Positions 1 through 9,607 of a stretch of DNA of 64,000 nucleotides are shown one piece after another. The first letter of the stretch is position 1, and the number at the start of each line of letters is the position of its first letter. A program made the translations under genes and the position numbers. The stretch is from Burkholderiales bacterium (GTDB lineage Bacteria; Pseudomonadota; Gammaproteobacteria; Burkholderiales; Burkholderiaceae_C), in the NCBI GenBank assembly GCA_021414305.1, contig JAIOOS010000014.1, forward strand, positions 1-64,000. The letters are read 5' to 3'. The notes below the pieces were generated by a model, which saw only the letters and a list, made by a program, of their open reading frames with translations, made no database searches and was not told the origin of the DNA.

Positions 1-1
1 C

Positions 2-1141
2 GGCGCGGGCAGCGGCAGCGCGGCCCCGGCTCCGGCGCCGGTCGCCGACGAGATCATCGGGCAGGGCGTGTCCGCGAAGGACGGCTATCTGACCGTCAGC
101 GACCTCCCGACCGGCACGCCACTCGTCCTCGAGCTGACCACCAACGGCCAGACCGTGCGGTCGAGCCCGTTCACGCTGCCGGCCAGCGGTGGCTCGCAGA
201 TCATGCTGCGCATCAACTGGCAGCAGCGCGGCAACCTGCAGGCGATCTTCAACAACGTCCCCGACGGCGCGACCACCGTCTATTACCTCGAGACCGAGTG
301 GCGCAAGGCCAAGGTCCGCTCGCTGCCGTTCCAGGTCGTCGACGGCCGCGGCACGACCGCGAGCCTGCTGCTGTACCCGCGGCTCCTGTTCCGCTTCCAG
401 CTCGACGCGTGGGTCGAGGACGACTTCCTCGCGGTCCAGGGCGACTACATCCTCCGCAACTACTCGTGGTTCCCGTACACGGGCGGCGAGGACGGCATCA
501 ACATCCCGCTGCCCCACGGCTTCAAGGGCGCGATCGTCGATCGCGACAAGGACGTCGCCAAGGACGCGAGCGGCTTCCACGTGCTGCGGCCGCTGCCGCC
601 GTTCGAGTTCAAGTTCCGCGGCGGGTTCTCGATGGCGATCGGCTCGGACACGATCAGCTGGGATCAGCCCGCGCCGCTCGGCATCTACCAGAGCGACCTC
701 GCGATCCGGCTCCTGCCGGGCATGAGCGCCATCCCGCCGACGATCCCGAACGTCGACGCCGGCGAGGTCGCCGAGGGCACGACCAAGTTCTACGCGATCC
801 AGAAGATCACGTTGCCGCCGAGCCGACCCGACGCCGAGCCGGCGAGCCTGCAGTTCTCGATCACCGGCCTGCCCAGCCAGCCGGCCTGGAAGGTCTGGGC
901 GCCGCGCGCGGTCGGCGTGCTGGTGCTGCTGGCGCTCGCGATCGCGGCGTTCGTGGCGCTGAGCGCCGAGGCGCGCAAGAACAAGCTGGCGAAGTCGTCG
1001 ACGGCCGAGCGCAGCGCGCGCGTCGAGGCGCTCTACGACGAGCTGGCCGCGATCGATCCCGATGCCACCGGCGAGCTCGCGGCGCGGCGCGCGGCGCTGT
1101 ACGCCGAGCTCGAGCGGCTCGTCGCCAACGAACGGGCCTGA
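2..1141 (+). CDS. Membrane-anchored hypothetical protein upstream of ccmA (5' partial)
   Basis: The frame is open to the left edge, so the start lies outside the window; a GTG at 68 is only an internal candidate. The visible part begins with an Ala/Pro-rich linker, then a long beta-rich, probably extracytoplasmic region, one transmembrane segment near bases 895-965, and a charged, coiled-coil-like C-terminal tail rich in Arg, Ala and Glu. Its stop is followed after 5 bases by the GTG of ccmA, so it probably belongs to the ccm operon. I do not recognise the family. The tail resembles the coiled-coil tails of membrane proteins in cytochrome c maturation clusters, but that is inference. Confidence 0.7.
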   Translation, partial: GAGSGSAAPAPAPVADEIIGQGVSAKDGYLTVSDLPTGTPLVLELTTNGQTVRSSPFTLPASGGSQIMLRINWQQRGNLQAIFNNVPDGATTVYYLETEWRKAKVRSLPFQVVDGRGTTASLLLYPRLLFRFQLDAWVEDDFLAVQGDYILRNYSWFPYTGGEDGINIPLPHGFKGAIVDRDKDVAKDASGFHVLRPLPPFEFKFRGGFSMAIGSDTISWDQPAPLGIYQSDLAIRLLPGMSAIPPTIPNVDAGEVAEGTTKFYAIQKITLPPSRPDAEPASLQFSITGLPSQPAWKVWAPRAVGVLVLLALAIAAFVALSAEARKNKLAKSSTAERSARVEALYDELAAIDPDATGELAARRAALYAELERLVANERA

Positions 1142-1146
1142 TCTCC

Positions 1147-1884
1147 GTGGCGATCGATCGCGTCGCGATCTCCAAGGTCGCCAAGCGCTATGGCACCGAG
1201 CGCGCGCTGACCGGCGTGTCGCTCGAGCTCGCCGGCGGCAGCCTGTGCGCGCTGCTCGGGCCCAACGGCGCCGGCAAGACCACGCTGCTCGGCATCCTGT
1301 CCACGCTGGTGCGGCCGACCAGCGGCCAGGTCCACTACCACGACGGCGCGGCCGCGCGCGAGCCCGACGACGAGCTGCGCCGGGAGATCGGCGTCCTGGC
1401 GCATGCGCCGCTCTGCTACGGCGAGCTGACCGCGATCGAGAACCTCGAGTTCTTCGCCGGGCTCTACGGCCTGCCCGACATCGGCGCGCGCGTCACGGCG
1501 CTGCTCGACGAGGTCGGCCTCGAGCCGCGGGCCCGGACCCGCGCGTCGCGCACCTACTCGCGCGGCATGGTCCAGCGGCTCGCGCTGGCCCGCGCGCTGC
1601 TGGCGCGGCCGTCCTTGCTGTTGCTCGACGAGCCGTTCACCGGCCTCGATCGCGGCGGCGCCGCGGCGCTGGCCAGGGCGCTCGCGGTCGTGAAGGCCGC
1701 CGGCGCGATCGTCGTCGTCGTCACCCACGATCTCGAGGCGATCGGCGACGTCACCGATCACGTGTGCGTGCTGCGCCGCGGCCAGCTGGTGCACGAGGAC
1801 CGCCGACCCGAGGCGCGCCGGCAGATCGCCGGCGGCTACGGCTACGCCGAGCTGCGCGAGCTCTACCACCGCCATGCCGACTGA
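1147..1884 (+). CDS. ccmA: Heme exporter ATP-binding protein CcmA
   Basis: ATPase of the CcmABCD complex, which uses ATP to release heme-loaded CcmE during cytochrome c maturation on the periplasmic side of the inner membrane. Visible ABC motifs are the Walker A GPNGAGKT (about residues 38-45), a degenerate signature SRGMVQR, Walker B LLLLDEP and the switch His in VTHD. The length of 245 residues is slightly above the usual 200-220. The start is the GTG at 1147, five bases after the preceding stop; no strong ribosome site is visible, which suggests translational coupling. The 3' end overlaps ccmB by 11 bases. The assignment rests on motifs plus the following ccmB and ccmC genes. Confidence 0.9.
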   Translation: MAIDRVAISKVAKRYGTERALTGVSLELAGGSLCALLGPNGAGKTTLLGILSTLVRPTSGQVHYHDGAAAREPDDELRREIGVLAHAPLCYGELTAIENLEFFAGLYGLPDIGARVTALLDEVGLEPRARTRASRTYSRGMVQRLALARALLARPSLLLLDEPFTGLDRGGAAALARALAVVKAAGAIVVVVTHDLEAIGDVTDHVCVLRRGQLVHEDRRPEARRQIAGGYGYAELRELYHRHAD

Positions 1885-2629
1885 GAAGCTGTCATCCGCG
1901 CCGGCCGCCGAGGCCGCCGCGCCGGTCGCCGCCGCGATCGCGCCCCAGAGCGTCGTGCGCCAGGCCGCGCGGGTCGCGTGGAAGGATCTGCGCGTCGAGC
2001 TGCGCAGCCGCGAGATCGTCTACACCGTCGGGTTCTTCGCGGCGCTGGTCGTCGTCGTGTTCTCGTTCGCGTTCCCGTCGGCGGAGCCGCGGGTGATCGC
2101 GCAGGTCGCGCCCGGCATGATCTGGGTCGCGATCGCGTTCGCCGGGACGATCGGCCTCAGCCGCGCGTTCGATCGCGAGCGCGAGGGCGACACGATGCGC
2201 GCGCTCCTGCTCGCGCCCGCGCCGCGGCTCGCGGTGTTCCTCGGCAAGGCGATCGCGATCGCGGTGCTCATCATGATCGTCGAGGCGATCATCGTGCCGC
2301 TCACCGCCCTCCTGCTGGGCGCGCACCTGTTCGGCGACCCCGCGCCGCTCGCGCTCGCGCTCACGCTCGGCGCCCTCGGGTTTGCCGTCGCGGGCAGCGT
2401 GTTCGCGGCGGCCTTGCTCCGGGTCCGCGCCCGCGACGTGCTCCTGCCGGTGGTCCTGTACCCGATCCTGATCCCGCTGTTCGTCGCCGGGACCCACGCC
2501 ACCGCGGCGCTGCTCGAGGTGCCCGCGGATCTCGACAAGGCGTGGTACTGGATCACCTTCCTCGCCGTGTTCGACGCCGCGTTTTTGGTAGTGTCGATGT
2601 GGGTCTTCGAAGCCCTGGTGATCGAATGA
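1874..2629 (+). CDS. ccmB: Heme exporter permease CcmB
   Basis: A 251-residue integral membrane protein with an Ala/Pro-rich cytoplasmic N-terminus of about 35 residues, a conserved amphipathic start ([14 protein letters not shown]) and about six hydrophobic segments. The phrases [22 protein letters not shown] and [18 protein letters not shown] are typical of the CcmB family. It is the membrane partner of CcmA in the heme-handling ABC complex. The ATG lies inside the end of ccmA and its stop overlaps the ATG of ccmC (ATGA), so all three are translationally coupled. Confidence 0.9.
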   Translation: MPTEKLSSAPAAEAAAPVAAAIAPQSVVRQAARVAWKDLRVELRSREIVYTVGFFAALVVVVFSFAFPSAEPRVIAQVAPGMIWVAIAFAGTIGLSRAFDREREGDTMRALLLAPAPRLAVFLGKAIAIAVLIMIVEAIIVPLTALLLGAHLFGDPAPLALALTLGALGFAVAGSVFAAALLRVRARDVLLPVVLYPILIPLFVAGTHATAALLEVPADLDKAWYWITFLAVFDAAFLVVSMWVFEALVIE

Positions 2630-3309
2630 AGCGCTGGCTCTTCCCCTTGTTCGCGATCGCGACCGCGATCGGCTTCGCGTTCACGTGCTGGGGCGTCTTC
2701 GTCGAGACGCCGACGGATCGCGCGCTCTACTACAGCCAGAAGATCTTCTACTACCACGTGTCCAACGCCTTCATGTTGTTCATGGCGGTAGGGGTCACGG
2801 GCGTCGCCTCGATCGCGTTCTTGCGCGGCCGCAACCCGCGCTGGGACGACGTCGCGCTGGCCGGCGCCGAGGTCGCCGTCATGTTCGGCGCGGTCGTGCT
2901 GTTCACCGGCTCGATGTGGGCCAAGGCGGCGTGGGACCTGTGGTGGACCTGGGAGAACCGGCTGACGATGTCGCTGCTGCTGTGGCTGGTGCTGCTCGGC
3001 TACGTGCTCGTGCGCCGCTTCGGCGGGCCGGGCTCCGATCGCCTCGCCGCCGCGCTCGCGGTGTTTGGCACGGTCGCCTTGCCATTCATCTACGTGATGG
3101 TCGGCAAGGGCGATCACCACCCGCAGGCGGGCTCCGATGGCAACGTGGCCACGCTCGACAGCACGATGCGGCTGACGTTCTGGATGAGCGTGCTGACCTT
3201 CTTCGCCTGGATGAACCTGTTGATCCGCACCCGCCTCGCGACGGTGCGCGCCGAGCGGCGCGTGCGCGAGCTGCGCGAGCGCGCGATCGACGCCGGGCTG
3301 TTTGACTGA
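2626..3309 (+). CDS. ccmC: Heme-handling membrane protein CcmC
   Basis: A 227-residue protein with six predicted membrane segments. It carries the Trp-rich heme-binding loop (around [12 protein letters not shown], residues about 104-115) that marks CcmC/CcmF/CcsA proteins, with the expected flanking histidines in YYHVSN and GDHHPQ. CcmC places heme on CcmE in the periplasm. The loop has WEN where WD-x-R is more usual, a conservative change. The start overlaps the ccmB stop. Confidence 0.92.
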   Translation: MKRWLFPLFAIATAIGFAFTCWGVFVETPTDRALYYSQKIFYYHVSNAFMLFMAVGVTGVASIAFLRGRNPRWDDVALAGAEVAVMFGAVVLFTGSMWAKAAWDLWWTWENRLTMSLLLWLVLLGYVLVRRFGGPGSDRLAAALAVFGTVALPFIYVMVGKGDHHPQAGSDGNVATLDSTMRLTFWMSVLTFFAWMNLLIRTRLATVRAERRVRELRERAIDAGLFD

Positions 3310-3319
3310 GAGATCGACC

Positions 3320-3715
3320 ATGACCAAGCCCCTCGTGTCCGTTGTCGTCCTTGGCGCCGTCCTCGCGCTCGCGGGCCTGCGCCCGGCCCGCGCCGACATG
3401 GCCGCGCCGCCGCCGCCGATTCCGGCCGCGCAAGCCGCCGCGCTCCGCCAGACCTGCACCGACGCGATGAACGCCGACACGACGTTCGCCAACGACATCA
3501 TCCGCCAGGTCAACGAGGAGACCGCGCTCAAGCGGATCCACGCGGGTGACAAGATCGCCAAGGACGAGCGCCAGGTGATCCTGGCCTACGCCGCGATGTG
3601 GATCGCCGCGGTCGGCTTCCTGGTGTTCCTGTGGTGGCGCCAGCGCGGCCTCGAGAAGCAGATCGCGCAGCTCGAGCAGGATCTCGCCGCCGCGACCAAG
3701 GCGGCGACGACATGA
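3320..3715 (+). CDS. CcmD-like protein with secreted N-terminal extension
   Basis: The first 30 residues form a signal-like hydrophobic segment, followed by an Ala/Pro-rich stretch and a small helical region with one Cys. The C-terminal part (AYAAMWIAAVGFLVFLWWRQRGLEKQIAQLEQ) has the pattern of CcmD: one membrane helix preceded by a Tyr and followed by a basic coiled coil. CcmD stabilises the CcmABC complex. Ordinary CcmD is only about 45-70 residues, so this 131-residue form is an extended variant. The ATG at 3320 is preferred to one 18 bases upstream because the upstream one overlaps ccmC and lacks spacing for a ribosome site. The stop overlaps the next ATG. Confidence 0.65.
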   Translation: MTKPLVSVVVLGAVLALAGLRPARADMAAPPPPIPAAQAAALRQTCTDAMNADTTFANDIIRQVNEETALKRIHAGDKIAKDERQVILAYAAMWIAAVGFLVFLWWRQRGLEKQIAQLEQDLAAATKAATT

Positions 3716-3900
3716 CCTCCGGCCACTTCATCTTCATCCCGCTGATGCTCATGATCGGCGGGCTCCTGGGCTTCATTCTCGGCGCCCGGGCCGCGCGCAA
3801 CGCGTTCGATCTCGAGCGCCGCCGCGAGGAAGATCGGGCGAAAGCCCAGGCCGAGCGCGCCGCCCGCAAGGCCGCGCGCGCTGCGGCCAAGCCCGAATAG
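3712..3900 (+). CDS. Small single-pass membrane protein
   Basis: 62 residues: one hydrophobic helix (about 6-27, rich in Ile, Leu, Met and Gly) and a highly charged Arg/Glu/Ala tail. It overlaps the preceding CcmD-like gene by 4 bases and ends the ccm operon. No family recognised. A structural role in the cytochrome maturation complex is suggested only by position. Confidence 0.6.
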   Translation: MTSGHFIFIPLMLMIGGLLGFILGARAARNAFDLERRREEDRAKAQAERAARKAARAAAKPE

Positions 3901-4029
3901 CTGGGCCCGCGCGCACCCGGTTGCCGCGCCCGCTGGGTCTGGCTCGACCCGCTTCGGCGGTGATCGTCGACGAGCGCCGCCTGTGATCGCGCGGTTGCGG
4001 GTGGCACGCGACGTGTACTAGGGCCCGGC

Positions 4030-4494
4030 ATGACCAAGCTCTCGTTCCTCGCGTTCACCATCATCGCCGCCGCCTCGCTCACCGCCTCCGCCTGCAAGAA
4101 GAAGGAGGGCGGCGAGGCCGCCGGCAAGCCCACCGAGGGCGCCGCCGCCGCCGAGGGCGCCGCGCCCGCCGCCGCCGGTCCGCTCACGATGACCGCCCAG
4201 GCGCTGTTCGACGACTTCACCAAGCCCGGTCAGGACGGCATGGCGCTGCTCGACAAGTACCGTCCGGGCGTGACCGTGTCGGGCGCGGTCACCAACACGA
4301 TCGCCGAGGAGTCGGGCTTCCTCCACGTCTGGCTCGACGGCGGCAACAACCACAAGGTGACGCTCGACTTCACCGACCAGGGCGCCGCCGCCAAGCAGAA
4401 GGCCGTGAAGACCGGCGACCAGGTCTCGGCGACGTGTCAGGTCGGCGGCGCCGACGACAAGATGATGATGCTCACCGACTGCGTGCTGAAGTAG
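4030..4494 (+). CDS. Lipoprotein with OB-fold (tRNA_anti-like) domain
   Basis: 154 residues. The N-terminal hydrophobic segment ends in ASAC, a plausible lipobox, followed by a Lys/Glu/Ala-rich linker to about residue 50. The folded part starts at MTAQALFDDF and continues through a beta-rich region, LDKYRPGVTVSG through GDQVSATCQVGG, ending in a cysteine-bearing strand. This order matches the tRNA_anti-like OB-fold family of secreted proteins of unknown function. It stands alone between the ccm operon and the convergent kinase; the upstream 129 bases hold no recognisable gene. Confidence 0.65.
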   Translation: MTKLSFLAFTIIAAASLTASACKKKEGGEAAGKPTEGAAAAEGAAPAAAGPLTMTAQALFDDFTKPGQDGMALLDKYRPGVTVSGAVTNTIAEESGFLHVWLDGGNNHKVTLDFTDQGAAAKQKAVKTGDQVSATCQVGGADDKMMMLTDCVLK

Positions 4495-5286
4495 TCAGCG
4501 CGCGAGCGCCTCGAGGCGCGCCGCGAGCTCGGCCGGCGTCGCGACGCGCGCCGCCGGATCCTTGGCCAGCGCCGCCTGCGCGATCGCGTCGAGCGCCGGA
4601 TCGGCGAGCGGCGGCGGCGCGTGCTCGATGACCGCCGCCATCGTCAGGTAGACCGGTCCGCGGAAGAAGAGCCGCGCGCCGGCGACCAGCTCCCAGAGCA
4701 CGACGCCGAGCGCGAACACATCGGTCGCCGGGGTCCAGCGCTCGCCGCGGACCTGCTCCGGCGCCATGTACGCGTGGGTGCCGCGCACCGGGCCGCCGGC
4801 GCCGACCGCGCGGGCGCAGCCCAGATCGCAGACCGTGACGCGATCGTCGGTGTCCGCGATCAGGTTCGCGGGCCCGAGGTCGCCGTGCAGCCAGCCGTGC
4901 GCGTGGAGGTGCGCGACGCCCTCGCAGGCGTCGCGCAGCCAGGCGATCGCCTGGGCGACCGAGGCCGGCGCGCGCTTGCGCAGATCGAGGCCATCGACCA
5001 GCGCCATCGCGAGCCACGGGCGATCGTCGGGTGGCTCGCCACCGGGGTGCGCGGCCACCCCGCGGACCACGCGCGGGTGGGGCGCGAGCGAGGTCACCAG
5101 CGCGGCCTCGGCGGCGAACAGCGCGGCGGCCGCGGGCTCGCGCACCGCGTGGCGGTGCAGGCGCTTCACCGCCACCGGCTCGCCGGAGTCCGCGTCGTCG
5201 GCGACGGCGTGGACCAGGTCGTGCCATTCGCCCTGGTGCAGGGTCCGGGCGATGCGCCAGGGACCCACGCGCGCGTCGTCGGCCAC
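4495..5286 (-). CDS. Minimal Ser/Thr protein kinase
   Basis: A 263-residue Hanks-type kinase consisting of only the catalytic domain, with no membrane segment or sensor. Catalytic residues are kept: Lys41 in VAVKRL, Asp136 and Asn141 in HGDLGPAN, Asp154 in the DLG triplet and the APE at 175-177. Three features are unusual: the Gly-rich loop is degenerate (LHQGEWHDLV), HRD is HGD, and DFG is DLG. Loss of the HRD arginine usually marks kinases not controlled by activation-loop phosphorylation. Large kinase families of this kind are typical of myxobacteria. The gene ends directly against the lipoprotein stop. Confidence 0.85.
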   Translation of the reverse strand: MADDARVGPWRIARTLHQGEWHDLVHAVADDADSGEPVAVKRLHRHAVREPAAAALFAAEAALVTSLAPHPRVVRGVAAHPGGEPPDDRPWLAMALVDGLDLRKRAPASVAQAIAWLRDACEGVAHLHAHGWLHGDLGPANLIADTDDRVTVCDLGCARAVGAGGPVRGTHAYMAPEQVRGERWTPATDVFALGVVLWELVAGARLFFRGPVYLTMAAVIEHAPPPLADPALDAIAQAALAKDPAARVATPAELAARLEALAR

Positions 5287-5403
5287 GTCGCGATGGTAGC
5301 ACCGCGTTCCGAGGCTGCGTCAGGCGTGCGGCGGCGTGGCGCAGCCGCGATCTGCGCGTCAGATGCTTGCCCCTGTGCGCGCGACCCGGGCTAGCATCCG
5401 CCC

Positions 5404-6546
<1,143 letters not shown>

Positions 6547-6569
6547 CATCACCAGGAGACAGACACACC

Positions 6570-7541
6570 ATGCGTTCATCCATTCGCCGCGCCTTGCTGG
6601 CCGCGGTCGCACTGACGGCCCTCGCCCCCCTCGCCGCGCCGGCGCAGACCTTCCCCGATCACCCGATCCGCCTGCTGATTCCCTATGCCGCCGGCGGCTC
6701 CACCGACAACATGGCCCGGGTGTTGCAGGAGCCGCTGCAGAAGGCGCTCGGCCAGCCGGTCATCATCGAGAACAAGGCCGGCGCCTCGGGCCTGCTGGCG
6801 GCGCGCGAGGTGATCCGCGCCAAGCCTGATGGCTACACCCTGTTCTTCGTCAACAACGGCAACCTCGCGGTCACGCCGGCGGTGGTGAAGGACGCCAACT
6901 ACGACGGCGTCAAGGACTTCACGCCGATCGCGCTCGTCTCCTCGGCGGCGATGGTCGCGATCGTGCCGGCATCGGTGCCGGCGAACGACATCAAGGGCTT
7001 CATCGAGTACGCCAAGGCGAACCCGGTCGCATACGCGTCGGCCGGCATCGGCTCGTTCGGCCAGCTGGCGACCGAGCTGTTCGCCAACCGCGCCGGCGTG
7101 AAGATGACCCACGTCCCGTACAAGGGCCAGGGGCCGACGACGACCGCCGTGGTCGCCGGCGAGGTGCAGCTTCTCATCACCACGCCCTCGGCGGCGATGA
7201 ACGAGTTCATCCACCAGAAGCGACTGAAGCTGCTCGCCGTCACCTCGCCCGAGCCCTCGCCGCTGGCGCCGGGCACGCCGACGATCGCCGCGACGCTGCC
7301 CGGCTACGCGGCCGAGAGCTGGTTCGCGATCATCGGCCCGGCCGGCATGCCGGCCGACCTGGTGGCCCGGCTCAATGCCGCAATCAACGCCGCGGTGCAG
7401 CTCCCGGAGATCCAGCAGCGCTTCACCACCTTCGGCGTGGTCGCCAAGACGACGACGCCGCAGAAGCTCACCCAGATGGTCGCCGAGGAGGTGACCCGCT
7501 GGACGCCGGTGATCCGCGACAACAACATCCGCACCGACTGA
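6570..7541 (+). CDS. Bug-family tripartite tricarboxylate transporter receptor
   Basis: A 323-residue periplasmic binding protein of the TctC/Bug family, which captures organic acids. It has a signal peptide (about residues 1-26, ending APAQ), then FPDHPIRLLIPYAAGGSTDNMAR, the ligand-loop pattern of Bug proteins, and THVPYKGQGP near the middle. AGGAGA-like ribosome site is present 12 bases before the ATG. No TctA or TctB membrane genes are nearby, which is common for Bug receptors. It heads an operon of CoA-linked enzymes, so the ligand is probably the acid they degrade. Confidence 0.92.
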   Translation: MRSSIRRALLAAVALTALAPLAAPAQTFPDHPIRLLIPYAAGGSTDNMARVLQEPLQKALGQPVIIENKAGASGLLAAREVIRAKPDGYTLFFVNNGNLAVTPAVVKDANYDGVKDFTPIALVSSAAMVAIVPASVPANDIKGFIEYAKANPVAYASAGIGSFGQLATELFANRAGVKMTHVPYKGQGPTTTAVVAGEVQLLITTPSAAMNEFIHQKRLKLLAVTSPEPSPLAPGTPTIAATLPGYAAESWFAIIGPAGMPADLVARLNAAINAAVQLPEIQQRFTTFGVVAKTTTPQKLTQMVAEEVTRWTPVIRDNNIRTD

Positions 7542-7582
7542 GCCCCGGTCGACTGCCTCCTCCCCTTTTGAAAGGCCCGCAC

Positions 7583-8386
7583 ATGTCCCGCTATGCCAAC
7601 TACAAAGACCTGAAGATCGAGATCGCCGACAAGGTCGCGACCGTGACCCTCAACCGCCCCGAGGCGCGCAACGCGATCAACCAGCGGCTGATCCGCGAGC
7701 TCCGCTCGATCTGGGACGACCTCGCCGACGACATGGCGGTAAGCGCCGTGCTCCTGACCGGCGCCGGACCGATCTTCAGCGTGGGCGGCGACGTCAAGGC
7801 GATGTCGGAGCGTCCGGGCGGCGACGTGCTCGAGGAAGGCGAGGTGCACGACCCGATGATCAGCCGGCGCATCGTCACCCGCCTGCTCGAGCTCGACAAG
7901 CCGATCGTCTGCGCGATCAACGGCGACTGCGTCGGCCTGGCGGCGACGATCGCCCTCCTCTGCGACATCACGGTGATGTCGGAAGACGCGCGCATCGGCG
8001 ACAGCCACGTCAACAAGGTCGGCCTCGTCGCCGGCGACGGCGGCACGGTGATCTGGCCGCTGCTGATCGGCGTGCAGAAGGCCAAGGAGTTCCTGATGCG
8101 CGGCACCCTGCTCAAGGGCAAGGAAGCCGAGCGCATCGGCCTGGTCAACCACTGCCTGCCGGCCGGCGAGGTACTGGCCGAGGCGAAGAAGATCGCCAGC
8201 GAGCTCGCGCACGGCCCGACCTGGGCGATCCGCTGGACCAAGCTGTCGATCAACCAGGTGGTGAAGGAACGCGTGAACCACCTGCTCGAGGCCTCGATGG
8301 CGCTCGAGCAGGTGACCTTCGAGACCGCCGATCACCGCGAGGCCACCAAGGCATTCAAGGAACGGCGCAAGCCCGTGTTCCAGTGA
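7583..8386 (+). CDS. Enoyl-CoA hydratase/isomerase family protein
   Basis: A 267-residue crotonase-fold enzyme. The oxyanion-hole segment FSVGGDVKAMSE and the second conserved loop around INGDCVGLAATIALLCD are visible, followed by the hydrophobic C-terminal helices. It would hydrate the enoyl-CoA made by the acyl-CoA dehydrogenase downstream. The ATG at 7583 is chosen over an in-frame TTG at 7568 because a GAAAGG ribosome site sits just before it. The stop overlaps the GTG of the next gene. Confidence 0.9.
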   Translation: MSRYANYKDLKIEIADKVATVTLNRPEARNAINQRLIRELRSIWDDLADDMAVSAVLLTGAGPIFSVGGDVKAMSERPGGDVLEEGEVHDPMISRRIVTRLLELDKPIVCAINGDCVGLAATIALLCDITVMSEDARIGDSHVNKVGLVAGDGGTVIWPLLIGVQKAKEFLMRGTLLKGKEAERIGLVNHCLPAGEVLAEAKKIASELAHGPTWAIRWTKLSINQVVKERVNHLLEASMALEQVTFETADHREATKAFKERRKPVFQ

Positions 8387-9597
8387 GTGCCGCCGCGGCG
8401 GTCCGGCCGGCGGCGACGCGCGCGCCGGCCCTCGCCGGCCTCAAGGTCGTCGACTTCACGATCGTCATGTCGGGGCCGATGTGCACCCGAATGCTCGCCG
8501 ACGCCGGCGCCGAGGTCGTGAAGGTCGAGCCACCCGACGGCGACGTCGTCCGCCAGCGGCCGCCTCAGCGCGGCGGCGTCAGCACCTACTACGCGTCGAT
8601 GAACTGCGGCAAGAAGAGCATCGTCCTCGACCTGCAGACCGAAGACGGCAAGCGCCTGGCGACCGAGCTGGTGGCGCAGGCCGACGTCGTCGTCGAGAAC
8701 TTCCGGCCGGGCGTGATGAAGCGGCTCGGCCTCGACTACGCGAACCTGTCGCGCGACAACCCGCGCCTGGTCTACGCCTCGATCTCCGGCTTCGGCCAGA
8801 CCGGGCCGATGGCCTCGGCGCCGGCCTACGCGCCGGTGATCCATGCGGCCTCGGGCTACGAGCTCGCCTACAACCAGTACCAGCGGGGCGGCGACCGGCC
8901 GGCGAACAACGGCATCTTCATCGCCGACGTGATGGGCGCCTCGTACGCCTTCGGCGCGATCCAGCTCGCCCTCTACGAGCGCGAGAAGAGCGGCCGGGGC
9001 CAGCACATCGACGTCTCGCTGATGGACTCGGTGCTCGGCATGCTGATCTACGAGATGCAGGCGGCGCAGTTCCCGCCGGAGCGGCCGCGCCAGGTCTACG
9101 AGCCGGTGCGCGCGAACGACGGCTACGTGATGGTCGCGGCGGTGACGCAGAAGAACCTCGAGGTGCTGTTCGACACCATCGGCTACCCCGAGGGCAAGAC
9201 CGATCCGCGCTTCGCCACCATGGCGACCAAGGAAGCGAACTGGCCGGCGCTGCTCGCGCTGATCGAGCGCTGGACCTCGCAGCGCACCGGCGCCGAGTGC
9301 GAGCAGGTGTTCATGAAGGCCGGCGTGCCGTGCTCGCGCTATCGCAGCGTCGGCGAGGCGATGGCCGATCCGCAGTGCGCGGAGCGCGGCCTCTTCGTCG
9401 AGCTGGGCGAAGGCGACGCCAGCTACAAGGTCTGCAACCTGCCGTTCCTGATGTCGGCGACGCCGGTGGCGGCGCAGCCGCAGGTCGCTGGCCTCGGCGA
9501 GCACACCGAGGAGGTCCTGCACGACGCGCTCGGCCTCGACGCCGCCACGCTTGCCGGCCTGCGCGCGCGGGGCGTCTTCGGCAAGGCTCGCGCCTGA
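8383..9597 (+). CDS. CaiB/BaiF (class III) CoA-transferase
   Basis: 404 residues. Diagnostic segments are ADAGAEVVKVEPPDGD, VENFRPGVMKRLGLDY, YASISGFGQTGP and the catalytic Asp at about 182 in IADVMGA. The family moves CoA between carboxylic acids, so this protein probably activates the imported acid. It starts at GTG 8383, overlapping the hydratase stop (GTGA), which indicates translational coupling. Substrate cannot be read from the sequence. Confidence 0.92.
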   Translation: MSAAAAVRPAATRAPALAGLKVVDFTIVMSGPMCTRMLADAGAEVVKVEPPDGDVVRQRPPQRGGVSTYYASMNCGKKSIVLDLQTEDGKRLATELVAQADVVVENFRPGVMKRLGLDYANLSRDNPRLVYASISGFGQTGPMASAPAYAPVIHAASGYELAYNQYQRGGDRPANNGIFIADVMGASYAFGAIQLALYEREKSGRGQHIDVSLMDSVLGMLIYEMQAAQFPPERPRQVYEPVRANDGYVMVAAVTQKNLEVLFDTIGYPEGKTDPRFATMATKEANWPALLALIERWTSQRTGAECEQVFMKAGVPCSRYRSVGEAMADPQCAERGLFVELGEGDASYKVCNLPFLMSATPVAAQPQVAGLGEHTEEVLHDALGLDAATLAGLRARGVFGKARA

Positions 9598-9607
9598 GGA
9601 GAGACGC

